Assembly (NCBI RefSeq): GCF_000327385.1
Contig: NW_008710566.1
Location: 978,053-1,042,052 of the forward strand
DNA: 64,000 nucleotides
Origin: Lottia gigantea
Taxonomy: Eukaryota > Mollusca > Gastropoda > Lottiidae
Direction: 5' to 3'
Below, one piece after another: positions 11,449-22,296 of the stretch. The position numbers were made by a program, and so were the translations under genes. How positions within the stretch are numbered: position 1 is the stretch's first letter; each line of letters opens with the position of its first letter. The notes under the pieces were generated by a model. It did not search any database, was not told where the DNA came from, and was given only the letters and a program-made list of their open reading frames with translations.

Positions 11449-11827
11449 GGGAGTCGCGGTGGCTCAGTGTGTTAGACGCTTGCTCGCTAACCTGAAGGTC
11501 CAGGGTTCAATCCCGGCATAGGTCGAGATAATACCTTTGGATTTTTCAACCTGGTTTCCCCCTGTCAGTGATGCAGATAAGAGGGGCTGACATGAAAAAA
11601 GCGTCTAGTCGTTCGGATGGGACAATAAACCGAGGCCTTGTGTGCTTACAGGATGTGTACGATAAAGATCCCTCGACAGTTGGAAATCGAAAAAAGGGAA
11701 GGCTAATGCCGCTGTTCTGGCAAAATTTCCCTCATTGCACCCTGCATGGCGTTGCCCGTCTTCATTAGCCCACATGGTGCAGAAAAGTAGGACGTAGGCT
11801 AAATCTCCATTCATTTCATTTCATTTT
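11449..11827 (+). mobile_element. tRNA-derived SINE, full-length copy 1
   Basis: The 5' head (GCGGTGGCTCAGTGTGTTAG ... GGTCCAGGGTTCAATCCCGG) has the A and B boxes of a tRNA promoter. It is followed by a conserved body (TTCGGATGGGACAATAAACC ... GTTGCCCGTCTTCATTAGCC) and a tail of CATTT pentamers. ACTAGGTCT before and ACTAGCTCT after may be a decayed target duplication. Open frames running through it are artefacts. Confidence 0.92.
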
Positions 11828-12017
11828 TCCACTAGCTCTCAATAGACTAAAAATAGGACACACACGTGGTTGTCTCTTGTCAATCTATTCAAATGCTTTA
11901 ATTATGCGAATCGAGTTGGTTTACCACTTGAGCAATACTTAACACTAACCTATTCAAATGCTAACTGTGTGGTCTAGTCTAACAGTGACTAACTCACTAC
12001 ATGACCTAGTAGGCTAG

Positions 12018-12068
12018 GTGCAGAAAAGTAAGACGTATAGGGCCTAGCCTAAAACTCCCTTTCATTTG
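12018..12068 (+). repeat. SINE 3'-end fragment
   Basis: GGTGCAGAAAAGTAAGACGT, then AAAACTCCCTTTCATTT: the 3' end of the local SINE with a short insertion. The head and body are absent. Confidence 0.6.
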
Positions 12069-12447
12069 ATTTATTTATATCAATACGGGATATCCACTAT
12101 CGTATACCGTACCTCGTCTATTTGCATCTTTTGTCGTGTACCGATTATAATAAATGTTGTCGGTTTACCAGCAGTTAGATACAGGTCCGCTCACCCGAAT
12201 GTCTTCTATAGACAGCCTACAGGAGGCGACCTTTGGATTGTTCATGCGAATTAGAGTAGTCACTGTTTGTAGAGTTTCCCTCATTGTACGCCTAATGGCG
12301 TTGCACATTTCCACGAAGATCAAAAAAGCAATCAATAATATCAACGTTAATGTTGCTAAAGTGTAGTAGTTATTGTAATTTCTTAAATCCGAAACTACGG
12401 TTATTCGATGAATGAAGGTGAGATTTCTAGCTCCGTATGAAGCTCTA

Positions 12448-12471
12448 TGACGTCACGAAACTGTGACGTCA
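12448..12471. promoter_or_regulatory. Two perfect CRE palindromes upstream of the phosphodiesterase
   Basis: TGACGTCA occurs at 12448-12455 and again at 12464-12471, 16 bases apart start to start. This is the full consensus site for CREB/ATF factors. The pair lies about 205 bases before the phosphodiesterase start codon, a normal place for proximal promoter elements. Binding is inferred from the sequence match alone. Confidence 0.6.
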
Positions 12472-12674
12472 CATGACAACTCCAGGAGCCACTTCCGTTG
12501 TTACTTCAACGTCAAAAATGGCTGCCTGGAAGTTTATTTTCAAGGGAAAAATCAAATAATTGAAGAAACAATTTTGTGAATAATGGCTATTTACAGTTGG
12601 GATTGTGTATCGTAAGTTCTTCCGTACCCAAGAACACAAACTTTGCAAACAGTATCTAGTCTAGTCTGTTTAAA

Positions 12675-15386
12675 ATGGCGGCCGAGGAAGTTGAAGGCCC
12701 GTCGCGAGTGAACAGCGATACTGTTCAGACATTCTTGAACAAAAATCCCGAATACGTTGAAAAATGGTTGAAAATGAACGCTACTCCCGATTTAATGAGT
12801 AAATTAGCTCCAAAGAAACCACCAGCAAAGATAGAAGCCCCCAAGTTTCTGAATGTGGCCAAAAATGTTGTCACAAACAAACTTTTAAAAACCTTTCTGG
12901 ATGGAACAGATCAGAAGAGTTTAAGTGACGTGAAAGTCATGGAATCGAGTGATTTGAAGGATATGAGGGGAGAGGAAGTGTTTATGCAACTAGTTCGAGA
13001 CATCGCGTGTGAATTGAATGTGGATGTCTTGTGTCATAAGATTTTAAGGAACGTGAGTCTTCTGACACATAGTGATCGGGGCAGTTTGTTTCTATCTAGA
13101 GGGACAACAGACAATAAATTCCTGGTCTCTAAACTATTTGATGTCACAAAGTTCTCCAATTTGAAAGAGTGTTTGCACGATGACGAGAAAGCTATTAAGA
13201 TTCCTTACGGAAAAGGTATTGCTGGGCACGTTGCCCAAACTAAAGAGTACATCAATATCCCAGAAGCCTATGATGATCCGAGGTTCAACAAGGAGATTGA
13301 TGCCAAGACCGGATATAGAACACACAGTATCTTGTGCATGCCAATTTTAACTGCTGATTGCGAGGTCATTGGAGTAGCACAAATTATAAACAAAACAAAT
13401 AGCGACAACCATGCTTTCACTCCGGAAGATATCAAAATATTTGAAAAATATCTCATATTTTGTGGGATCGGTATAACGAACGCACAGCTGTTCGAAATGT
13501 CTGTCAAGGAATACCAACGAAACCAGTTGCTATTGACCTTAGCTAGGGGTGTGTTCGAAGAACAGAGCAACTTGGAAAGACTTTGTCAAAAAATTATGGT
13601 AAACGCTCAGGGTATTGTGCAGTGTGAACGCTGTAGCATTTATCTACTGCAGGATTTCATTGATGCTAAGGTCAATGATAACGGCGAAACATCTGCAGAT
13701 ACGAAACTTGGTACCTATACCAGTCCTAACGACGTGGTATTTGGTAAAGCGTTTGATCTGTTCGCTACAGATACCGAGAACTTGGTCGGTTTGTCCAAAG
13801 CTGATATTGCCAAATCAAAAAATGCGGATTTGGGTAAAGGTGTGGTGGTTAATAAAAAGTTAGTCAACGTTATAGACCTTGAGATGGATCCTCGGTATGG
13901 AAAAGCATATTTTGTTGATGAAAGCGGCTTTAAGACCAAGAGTTTGATGTGCATGCCCATCGTGGATAATAAGTGTAGAGCTATAGGGTGTACACAACTC
14001 ATTAACAAAAAGAACCAACAACCCTTCACAGAAAACGACGAGAATATCATGGAGGCTTTTTCAATATTCACCGGACTTGGAATACACAATTGCCAAATGT
14101 ACGAAAGTGTCTCTAAATTGATGGCAAAACAGCGAGTGGCTTTAGAGGTATTGAGCTACCACGCTGGACCACCGGTGGAAGAGGTATCTAGTTTGGTCGA
14201 GGCTGAGATCAAGAAGCCAAAGGAGTATGATGTAGGCCTATACCATTTTGATTTCGATGAATTCTTTATGGACGAGTTCGAAACGCTATGTGCCACTATG
14301 TGTATGTTTAAAGAGTTGGACGTGGTGAACAAATTTAATGTACCTTACGATGTCATTTGCCGGTGGGTATGTAGCGTCAAAAAAAACTACAGAATTGTCA
14401 CGTATCATAACTGGCGTCACGCTTTTAACGTCGCGCAAACCATGTTTACAATCTTGTTTACTGGTGGCCTCTCAAAATTTTTCAATGATTTGGACATGTT
14501 TGCTCTGATTGCAGCTTGCCTCTGTCACGATTTAGACCACAGAGGCACCAACAACACCTTTCAAGTCAAAGTGGATTCACCACTCGCTGCACTGTATTCC
14601 ACATCAGTTATGGAACATCATCACTTCGATCATTGCATCATGATCCTCAATAGTGAAGGCAACAACATCTTCGGAAGCTTGCCAGCAGACAAATACAAAG
14701 CGGTTCTCAAGATTGTCGAACACGCCATCATTTCCACAGATTTGGCCCTGTATTTTGGGAAGAGGGGGAGTTTCAAAGCTCTGATTGATAACGGAGAGAA
14801 AGACTTTTCCTCCGGAGCCAACAAAGAAATTTTGAAAGCTATGATGATGACGTCATGCGATGTAGCTGCTATTTGCAAACCATGGGAGATTCAGTTCAGA
14901 ACAGCTGATTTGGTATCTGCAGAATTCTTTGAGCAGGGTGACATCGAGAAAACTCAGCTGGGAGAGGCACCCATAGCTATGATGGATCGAGAAAAGAAAA
15001 CAGATCTTCCGAAGATGCAGATGGGATTCATAGATGCCATTTGTACGCCAGTTTATGATCTTTTTGCAAAACTTGACCCTAAAATGAAGCATCTATACAA
15101 CGGGGTCATGGATAATAGAGCTAACTGGGAAAGACTGTCGGAAATAGGCATGGAAAATGTGGAACAACTAAGCGAAGAAATAAACTCTGGTAAAATGGGT
15201 CAGAAGAGGAGTACCCCACAGAAAGTGGTTTCAAGATTGTCGGATCCTATACCAGAACCAGGTTTACCTAGACCCCCACCTCAGGTAATTACTGGTAAAC
15301 CCAGCCACCCCAATAAGTCTAAACCTAACAAAACCAAACCGCCACCGTCTGAAAAGAAAAAATCCAAAACCTGTATCGTTTTATAA
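12675..15386 (+). CDS. cGMP-specific 3',5'-cyclic phosphodiesterase, PDE5/6 type, prenylated
   Basis: Hydrolyses cGMP. The 903-residue frame is uninterrupted. Residues about 115-270 form GAF-A (SDRGSLFL; INK then AFTPEDI) and about 300-475 GAF-B (CERCSIYLL; INKKNQQPFTENDE), both carrying the NK-F-DE signature of cyclic-nucleotide-binding GAF domains. The catalytic HD domain spans about 520-840: YHNWRHAFNVAQTMF (about 578), CHDLDHRGTNN (about 620), EHHHF, and the invariant Gln in MQMGFIDAIC. The Pro/Lys-rich C terminus ends in Cys-Ile-Val-Leu, a CAAX box whose final Leu favours geranylgeranylation, as in vertebrate PDE6 and insect PDE5/6, so it should sit on membranes. The ATG at 12675 (AAAATGG) gives the N-terminal FLNKNPEYVEKWL motif of the family. 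The coding region has no intron although vertebrate relatives have about twenty. Two short upstream frames begin at 12518 and 12583. Orthology to PDE6 rather than PDE5 cannot be settled here. Confidence 0.95.
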   Translation: MAAEEVEGPSRVNSDTVQTFLNKNPEYVEKWLKMNATPDLMSKLAPKKPPAKIEAPKFLNVAKNVVTNKLLKTFLDGTDQKSLSDVKVMESSDLKDMRGEEVFMQLVRDIACELNVDVLCHKILRNVSLLTHSDRGSLFLSRGTTDNKFLVSKLFDVTKFSNLKECLHDDEKAIKIPYGKGIAGHVAQTKEYINIPEAYDDPRFNKEIDAKTGYRTHSILCMPILTADCEVIGVAQIINKTNSDNHAFTPEDIKIFEKYLIFCGIGITNAQLFEMSVKEYQRNQLLLTLARGVFEEQSNLERLCQKIMVNAQGIVQCERCSIYLLQDFIDAKVNDNGETSADTKLGTYTSPNDVVFGKAFDLFATDTENLVGLSKADIAKSKNADLGKGVVVNKKLVNVIDLEMDPRYGKAYFVDESGFKTKSLMCMPIVDNKCRAIGCTQLINKKNQQPFTENDENIMEAFSIFTGLGIHNCQMYESVSKLMAKQRVALEVLSYHAGPPVEEVSSLVEAEIKKPKEYDVGLYHFDFDEFFMDEFETLCATMCMFKELDVVNKFNVPYDVICRWVCSVKKNYRIVTYHNWRHAFNVAQTMFTILFTGGLSKFFNDLDMFALIAACLCHDLDHRGTNNTFQVKVDSPLAALYSTSVMEHHHFDHCIMILNSEGNNIFGSLPADKYKAVLKIVEHAIISTDLALYFGKRGSFKALIDNGEKDFSSGANKEILKAMMMTSCDVAAICKPWEIQFRTADLVSAEFFEQGDIEKTQLGEAPIAMMDREKKTDLPKMQMGFIDAICTPVYDLFAKLDPKMKHLYNGVMDNRANWERLSEIGMENVEQLSEEINSGKMGQKRSTPQKVVSRLSDPIPEPGLPRPPPQVITGKPSHPNKSKPNKTKPPPSEKKKSKTCIVL

Positions 15387-16629
15387 TGAATCGTTTTCAT
15401 GGGACATCTTGAACCTTGCGCTTTTAAATTGAAACCATACGGTCGAGTATATATGTCAAGGGTGAACTGTTTAAAACCTGTGGACGAGAAGTTACTTCTG
15501 CTTATGTAAGATTCTCTTGTGTAGTTATACGTTCGATGTGTATAAAAATTATAAATATATTTATGTCAAAGGCATCCTACCTTTTTTTCTTGATCCCAGG
15601 CCTGTGGGTTTTTTCCAATCAAGCTATTGGGAGATTTTGAAGAACTACTCATCCACCAATCCCTCCATTCTATGCTTATCATGATCATTCTGCAGTGGGT
15701 TTCAGTCTCCATTGAATATCTTGTCATTTTCTATGATATCCATGACCGTGCTGTAAGAGAATATGAAGAACTAAGCAGAGATCGGTCTTGCTTATTTTGC
15801 CTTTGCTGTTGAAAGGATTATTTAGGCGTCAAGACTACCTCTTCAAGTCTTGCAAATAACCTTCAGAACCGTATTTCAATAGTCCAGAAGTTCCAAAAAT
15901 GAACTTCATGGCGTCGGTGAAGAGATAAAGAGTCCTCCTAACAACCCGCCTAACCCTTCCACGTTCAACTCCCCTCCTCCAACTGGTGGTGTTTTGAGCC
16001 TTGAATATAAATAGTCATCAGAAGAACCAGAATTGTACGAAAATCAGACAATCCCTTCGAAAATACCCAATGCTAGACATTTCAAATCCATTTATGAATT
16101 TAATTTCTACATGGCAAAATCTGTAGACAAGGCGAGTCGTCAATAGAACTTTTAAACGGGAATAACTATGAACATACATCAATAAAAAGGCTTAACTATT
16201 GACAGCAGTCTAATTAAAATTAGACCAAACTTCCGTTCGTATTTTATTAGTTTCGTTTTTAATGTTTTATTAGCTATTAGCTTTGTACGTAACCACTACA
16301 GTAAGGTCTAACACTGTCCTTATCAACTTTTCATTCTGTTAACCTTTGCTTGACCTCTGTTTTAACCAATCTCGTGGCTGCCCTTTCCAGAGACGGGATA
16401 ATGTGACGCGAACAATAGGCGCATTCCGGGGCGTATTAGACTTGATAAGCTAGTGAGTGTTAACACTATTACTGATTAGCTGAGCTCAGTCCTTTTTCTG
16501 GTATTAAGGTACGATTGATCAGACCGAATGGTGAACGTGCACCTTTGATTTAGAAAGGGTCAGTCGGCAAAGCGAGACAGTTGAACAAACGTAGGTATGT
16601 AAGTATGACAACACTGATCATCCCAAGTC
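15387..16629. other. Intergenic region between phosphodiesterase and HPGD
   Basis: Holds the phosphodiesterase 3' untranslated region and the HPGD upstream region. A 61-codon frame at 15627-15812 ending in a Cys-rich tail is unsupported. Bases 16205-16240 (CTAATTAAAATTAGACCAAA) match one arm of the foldback element at 54735. Bases 16441-16545 resemble 46085-46175. Confidence 0.45.
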
Positions 16630-16637
16630 TATAAATA
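16630..16637 (+). promoter_or_regulatory. TATA box of HPGD
   Basis: TATAAATA lies 98 bases before the HPGD start codon, so initiation would be expected near 16660 and the leader would be about 70 bases. Position and sequence fit a core promoter; no experimental support. Confidence 0.5.
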
Positions 16638-16727
16638 GACTTATATATTTGAACAGGATCAAGAGGCTACTGCGAACTTTTTAATTGTACTTTAAATGTA
16701 GAGACATTTGAAAAAAAAAGCTTGAAA

Positions 16728-19700
16728 ATGGAGCTGAAAGGTAAAGTCGCCATTGTTAGCGGGGCTGCCGAGGGTTTCGGGAAAGCATTCGCCGAAGTTC
16801 TTTTGTTAAAGGGATGCAAGGTAAGAAAACCCCTTTTATATTTTAGAAAATTACTTAATCTTAATTCGTATTAGTGGTTGGATTACTATTTGAAATGTAC
16901 TCAAACGATAAAAGGGGATAGAAAAGAAGCCCCTCATATTATCGAAGAACGGCAAATTTCCTGGTAACGGTTCAATCAGACATGCCTTCATTGCATCTGT
17001 ATACAGGAGTGGTCATTGAGGTAGGCTACAATCGAGGAAATCGAAGAGTGAATTTTGTGCTCACTCTTCCGGAAAAACTGATGTCTATTTGGGACTGGTT
17101 TGTCAACTTGACACCATTATAAAAGATCGTCCACGCAGTATGGTATAGGCCTACTACTTTATAAGTAATTTAAATGGGCACGCCATACTAAAATATTGTT
17201 GGTGACTTCATAAAGATATTTGGTTAACACGTCGATATGCAGTGCTCAATTCTAGCTATCTGTATCACTGCATAAGGAATAGTCTGGTTAATTTGCACTT
17301 AAAGATGGGTTCCCTCATTTTCATTTATGAAAATCAAAATGCTAATACTTATATGAATAGAAAGTAGAGGTGTTCTAATGACTTGGAAAAATACCAGTTT
17401 GTCTCACATGTCCATAATTCATAATTAGCTAAATTTGAAGAGAATTACCAGCAGAATTCCAATGAGTGACTGATCAAAAAAAGGTCAAAAAGTCTTATTT
17501 TGTTTATCCAGACTGTAAATACGTGGACATTTATGATTGGTTAAAACTTAAATTATATGCAATATAATAAATAATGATATGATTAAGAATACATGCTAAT
17601 TCATTAGAAACACCAATTAATCAAATAGTTTGCTTAATTTGACACTAAAAAATAAGGAAACCCATCTTTAAGAAACGAATAATATTATAATTGACGAATT
17701 TGCGTTTTATTTTGTGATTATTCGATCTACGAAGTCGGATTTTAACGATTTCACGAATAGCGCTATATTAAATTGACTGCAAATTTGTCTTTTGAATGTG
17801 TCCTTTCTTATTTCGCCAGGTTTGTTTATGTGATATCAATGCCCCCCTCGGTCAGAAAACTACTGGTATTTTTGAACAACGTTTTGGTAAAGAAAACGCC
17901 ATATTTGTAACATGCGATGTTACAGTTGCTGAGCAATTTGCAGGTAGACATAAACTTATTGCCTTCCATTTTTTTTCTGTAATTCCTGCAATTCCACTAA
18001 AACTAAGTGTGACAAATCGCAAAATATGCTTTATCAGATCGATCGCCTTAAGTTGGAAAGATGCAGCTTGATGCTATATAAGTGTATCCAATACACATAA
18101 TTTTTTTTAAGACAACCTCTTTACAACCCCTTTAATATTAAATATTGTTTCGTTGTTGTACGATACCCATCATTGAAGTCGGCTACATGTTGGATAATGC
18201 AGCATTCAAAATACAACAAACATTGCATTCGGTTATTCTCGGCAGTTTCCGTAAGGCCGAATCGGAATTTGTTACAGAACGATTAGCGCATAGCTTTTAC
18301 GGTAGGCAGTTTGCTAATAGGACTGAATGTCTGTTATGCATATCACCTAACACAGGAAGAAAGTTGACTGGCGGAAGTAACAGTGTAGTCTTAGACCACC
18401 CGCCCCTGTCTATAACAATCCAACTACCAACTAGGCCCTACTACTACTACCAACAACTACTTAGTTTGCGATATCAGCATCCACTGGAAGCGAACGTTAA
18501 CTTGTCATCTACCTACCTATCCCTATACATTGTCTTTCAGATGTTTTTAAGAAAACAAAGCTTGAGTATGGGAAGATAGATATTGTCGTCAATAACGCGG
18601 GAGTTGCTAACGAGAAAGAATGGCGGCAGACGATAATGGTCAATCTGGTAAGGCTACCTTAAACACAAATATAAACATGACCATTTCCAGGAATATGATG
18701 GGTAACATATATTATAAAATGCTCTAAAGGATTAATAACGTGGAACTGAGGTGGCAATATAGCCTGTTTTAAAGATGTGTTTCCGTGTTTTTTAGTGTCA
18801 AATAAAGCAAACTATTTGATTAATTGGTGTTTCTAATGAATTATCATGTATTCTTAATCATATCATTATGTTCTTATTGTATATAATAAAGAGTTTTAAC
18901 CAAACATAAATGTCCATGTATGAACAGTCTGGATAAACAAAACAAAAAGACTTTTTGACCTTTCTTGATCGGTCACTCATTGGAATTCTGCTGGTAATTC
19001 TCTTCTAATTTAGCTAATTATGAATTAATTATGGACATGTGAGACAAACTGGTATTTTTTCCAGTCATTATATCATCTCTACTTTCTGTTCATATAAGTA
19101 AAAGAATTTTCATTTTCATAAATTAAAACAAGGGAACCCATCTTTCTAACTTTACTAAAACTTCTTTTGTGGATTATTGGTTTCCTCTCAAAAGCACACA
19201 CCGTATGTCCGTGAAAGTAGGGTACCCGTCGGATTTAAGAGTCGGTCCGATCCCCGTAAAAGCCTATGTCTGTAATTGTTCCCTATTTTTTGACATTTGT
19301 ATTACAGATAGGTTCAATGCAGGGTACAGAGCTAGCTGTAAAATATATGAGTAAAGAAAATGGCGGACACGGAGGTGTGATAATTAACATAGGATCGGCA
19401 ACAGGTACATCTTGTATTAGCATTCCATTTATTTAAAGTCTCGTGTATGCATCAATCCAAAAGATAGTGGATCACAGCCATATACGCTCACCACAGCATG
19501 CGGATGGTAAATATTCAAGATTTTGGGGCGAGGGCAATAACTCTGCTTCTAACGGTCGAAAATAGCTCAAATTCGAACTTGATCTTCGTTTTATGAATAT
19601 GTATACACATACCGAATTTCAGTTGATTTCATCAAAAAATCTAGTTTTTAGTGCGTTTACAAGCAAATGTTGACGGAAGGACAGGGGTGCCGACAATATA

Positions 19701-22296
19701 CGTCCACATAGAGAGATGTGGGCGTATAAAAACAGAAAGTAAAACTAGGCCGATGCCTTGAGAATAAGCGTTGCTTATGATGGATTGCAAAAATGAGTGG
19801 TTTCTTCGTAGCGAGGACCAAAGGGCCGAGGCTCCTTGAGGCCTGGAAGATTTCAGATGGCATTAGATGGACTCAAAACATTGAGAGTGCTAAATTTAAG
19901 ACCCTTCACAGGCCTGAGGTAGGGGCCCAATGGCTCAGCCCTTCAATATGCCACTGGTTTTGGACGTCTTGAAAAGACAATGATAGACTAATTTTTTGAG
20001 AGAATTTGCTCCTATTAACTACCCCCCTTACCCCTGTAGTAATTCAATGTATACATGTATATCACAATGATATGTGGGAGCCGCGGTGGCTCAGTGAGTT
20101 AGACGCTTGCTCGTTAACCTGAAGGTCCAGGTTCAATCTCGACATAGGTCGAGATAATACCTTCGGATTTTTCAACCCGGTTTTCCCCCTGTCAGTGATG
20201 CAGGTAAGAGGGACTGACATGGAAAAAGTGTCTAGTCGTTCGGATGGGACAATATACGGAGGCCCCTTGTGCTACAGGCTGTGCACGTTAAAGTTCCCTC
20301 GACAGTTGAAAATCGAAAATGAGCAGGCTAATGCCGCTGTCCTGGCAAAATTTCCCTCATTGCACCCTGCATGGCGTTGCCCGTCTTCATTAGCCCACAT
20401 GGTGCAGAAAAGTAGGACGTAAAACTTCATTTATTTCATTTCATTTGACAATTTCAGGATTTGAACCAGTGTTTTTTATGCCAGCATATGCTGCCTCAAA
20501 ACATGGACTAATTGGATTTACAAGAAGTTGGTCTGTAAGTAAACGGTGTTGGGTTTCCACACCTTTGTTTTCTGGCACTATTCAACCCCTCGACATGCAA
20601 ATGTCGATCAAAAATCACAAAATGTTTGCACAGTCGACAGACATGTCAAAATCCACAAGCAAGATTTTATCATACTACTTTTGAACTTTTCCATGTTGGA
20701 TTTTCATTCGAACACCAAACATGGATAACTAAATTCGAGCTTTTATCTGACAATATATTGAAGATGGGTTTCCTTATTTTTATAGTGTCAAATTAAGCAA
20801 ACTATTTGATTAATTGCTGTTTCTAATGAATAAGCATGTATTCTACATCATATCATTATTTTCTTATATTGCATATAATTAAGAGTTTTAACCAATCATA
20901 AATGTTTATGTATGTACAGTCTGGATAAACAAAAAAAGACTTTTTGACCTTTCTTGATTGGTCACTCATTAAAATTCTGCTGGTAATTCTCTTCTAATTT
21001 AGCTAATTATGAATTTATTATGGACATGTGAGACAAACTGGTATTTTTCAAAGTCATTAGAACACCTCTACTTTCTATTCATATAAGTATTAGCATTTTG
21101 ATTTTCATAAATGAAAATAAGGGAACCCATCTTTAAACAAATACACGTCATCGGCGGTTGATAAATATCTTGTAGTAGGACTTACGGTGAATTCTCTTGC
21201 TTTTACTTTTAGCAAAATCCCAGCAATGAAGCTAATGGTTTAAGATTTGCTTGTCTCTGTCCAGCGTTTGCCGAAACCAACCTAATACGATTTACAGAAG
21301 GGACAACCTTATCCAATTCTACTGCTGAAGCTTTGCTGAAAGAAATAGGCGTCGTCAAGTAAGTTCATTGTTACATTTTTTACAATGAGGGCTGGTGTCA
21401 TTTCGCTTCATGGTTTGTCAATTCAACTAGGACACCAATTAGTTAATAGGGAGCCGCGGTGGCTCAGTGAGTTAGACGCATGCTCGCTAACCTTAAGGTC
21501 CAGGGTTCAATCCAAGCATAGGTGAAGATAATACCTTCGGATTTTTCATCTCGGTTTCCCCCTGTCAGTGATGCAGGTAAGAAGGACTGACATGGACAAA
21601 GCGTCTAGTCGTTCGGATGGGACAATAAACCAAGCCCCCCTGTGCTACAGGTTAATGCCGCTGTTCTGGCAAAATTTCCCTCATGGCACCCTACATGTCA
21701 TTAGCCCACATGGTGCAGAAAAGTAGGACGTAAAACTCCATTCATTTCATTTCATTTCTAATAGCTGTTAATACTAATTCATAATTACCTTTTTTTAAAC
21801 AATTCGGTATGAAACTTAGTCACCTTTCAAAGAGTCAACACTGCTAATAAAACTCGTCATCTTTGCGAAATTGTTCGGATGGGACAATAAACCGAGGCCC
21901 CGTGTGCTACAGGCTGTGCACGTTAAAGATCCGAAAAAGAACAGGCTAATGCCGCTGTCCTGGCAAAATTTCCCTCATTGCACCCTGCAATGCCCGTCTT
22001 CATTAGCCCGCAAGGTGCAGAAGAGTAGGACGTAAAACTCCATTCATTTCGTTTCATTTCATTTCATTTCTTTGCAGAAATTGAGATAACTAAGCGTATC
22101 AGCTTAAGCAGGCTTATATGCTCTGGCCATGTTCGAGGTTCGATATGTATATTTAACAGGATTGTCCGCTATTTTCAGGATGTCACAAGTCGTGGAGAGT
22201 TTCATGGAATTGTTAGCAGACGAGTCTAACAATGGTGCCGTATTGAAATTAACACTAGACGACGGGGCAGAATACATGTACAGGGATGCGCGTTAA
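16728..22296 (+). CDS. HPGD: 15-hydroxyprostaglandin dehydrogenase [NAD(+)]-like, classical SDR
   Basis: Short-chain dehydrogenase that oxidises the 15-hydroxyl of prostaglandins and related oxylipins in the cytosol. Seven exons, 16728-16820, 17820-17943, 18541-18647, 19308-19404, 20458-20534, 21213-21358 and 22179-22296, join in phase (0,1,0,1,0,2) into 253 residues, slightly shorter than the 266 of human. Human HPGD also has seven exons. The cofactor loop is SGAAEGFG (residues 11-18). Asp36 (VCLCDIN) predicts NAD preference. NNAG is at 90-93, and Asn107, Ser138, Tyr151 and Lys155 (YAASK) sit at the same numbers as in the human enzyme. Human Gln148, described as important for substrate handling, is Met here, so substrate preference may differ. 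A TATA box precedes the gene. Three MITEs and three SINE copies lie in the introns, one SINE ending 11 bases before exon 5. All introns use GT-AG. Confidence 0.93.
17299..17671 (+). mobile_element. TTAA-flanked MITE, family A, copy 3 (HPGD intron 1)
   Basis: Complete copy with TTAA ends and AGATGGGTTCCCT / GGAAACCCATCT termini, sense to HPGD. Confidence 0.87.
18769..19146 (-). mobile_element. TTAA-flanked MITE, family A, copy 4 (HPGD intron 3)
   Basis: Reverse-oriented copy. The terminus at 18769 keeps TTAA; the other end reads CCCATCTTTCTAAC, so its TTAA is altered. Internal sequence is clearly homologous to the other copies. Confidence 0.85.
19490..19725. repeat. Fragment of a dispersed AGGGCAATAACTC repeat (HPGD intron 4)
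   Basis: Contains GAGGGCAATAACTC, TTTCATCAAAAAA-like text and ends GACGGAAGGACAGGGGTGCCG. The same order of words appears, tandemly repeated, at 51447-52330. It is therefore a single divergent unit of that repeat. Confidence 0.45.
20076..20446 (+). mobile_element. tRNA-derived SINE, copy 2 (HPGD intron 4)
   Basis: Full-length copy from GGGAGCCGCGGTGGCTCAG to a CATTT tail. It ends 11 bases before HPGD exon 5, so the polypyrimidine tract and branch region of that acceptor are partly SINE-derived. Confidence 0.93.
20758..21136 (-). mobile_element. TTAA-flanked MITE, family A, copy 5 (HPGD intron 5)
   Basis: Reverse-oriented copy, TTGA at 20758 (mutated TTAA) and intact TTAA at the other end. 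Termini AAGATGGGTTTCC and GGAACCCATCTTTAA. Confidence 0.85.
21449..21757 (+). mobile_element. tRNA-derived SINE, copy 3 with internal deletion (HPGD intron 6)
   Basis: Has the tRNA-like head and the CATTT tail, but the segment between CTACAGG and TTAATGCCGCTG is missing about 50 bases relative to full copies. Confidence 0.9.
21872..22071 (+). mobile_element. tRNA-derived SINE, copy 4, 5'-truncated (HPGD intron 6)
   Basis: Starts inside the body at GTTCGGATGGGACAATAAAC and runs to the CATTT tail. The tRNA head is absent, which is the usual outcome of incomplete reverse transcription. Confidence 0.85.

Noticed and set aside
11461-11515. tRNA gene
   Set aside because: Has A and B boxes but is the head of a multi-copy SINE, and the stem does not close as in a functional tRNA.
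11568-11768. Open frames such as MMQIRGADMKKASSRSD, also at 20195, 35392 and 47020
   Set aside because: They recur in every SINE copy and represent the SINE body, not genes.
15627-15812. 61-codon frame ending in CLFCLCC
   Set aside because: Short, isolated, no recognisable family and no supporting signals.
18145-18579. 144-codon open frame overlapping HPGD exon 3
   Set aside because: Its end is the HPGD exon in another frame; upstream part is intronic and without family resemblance.
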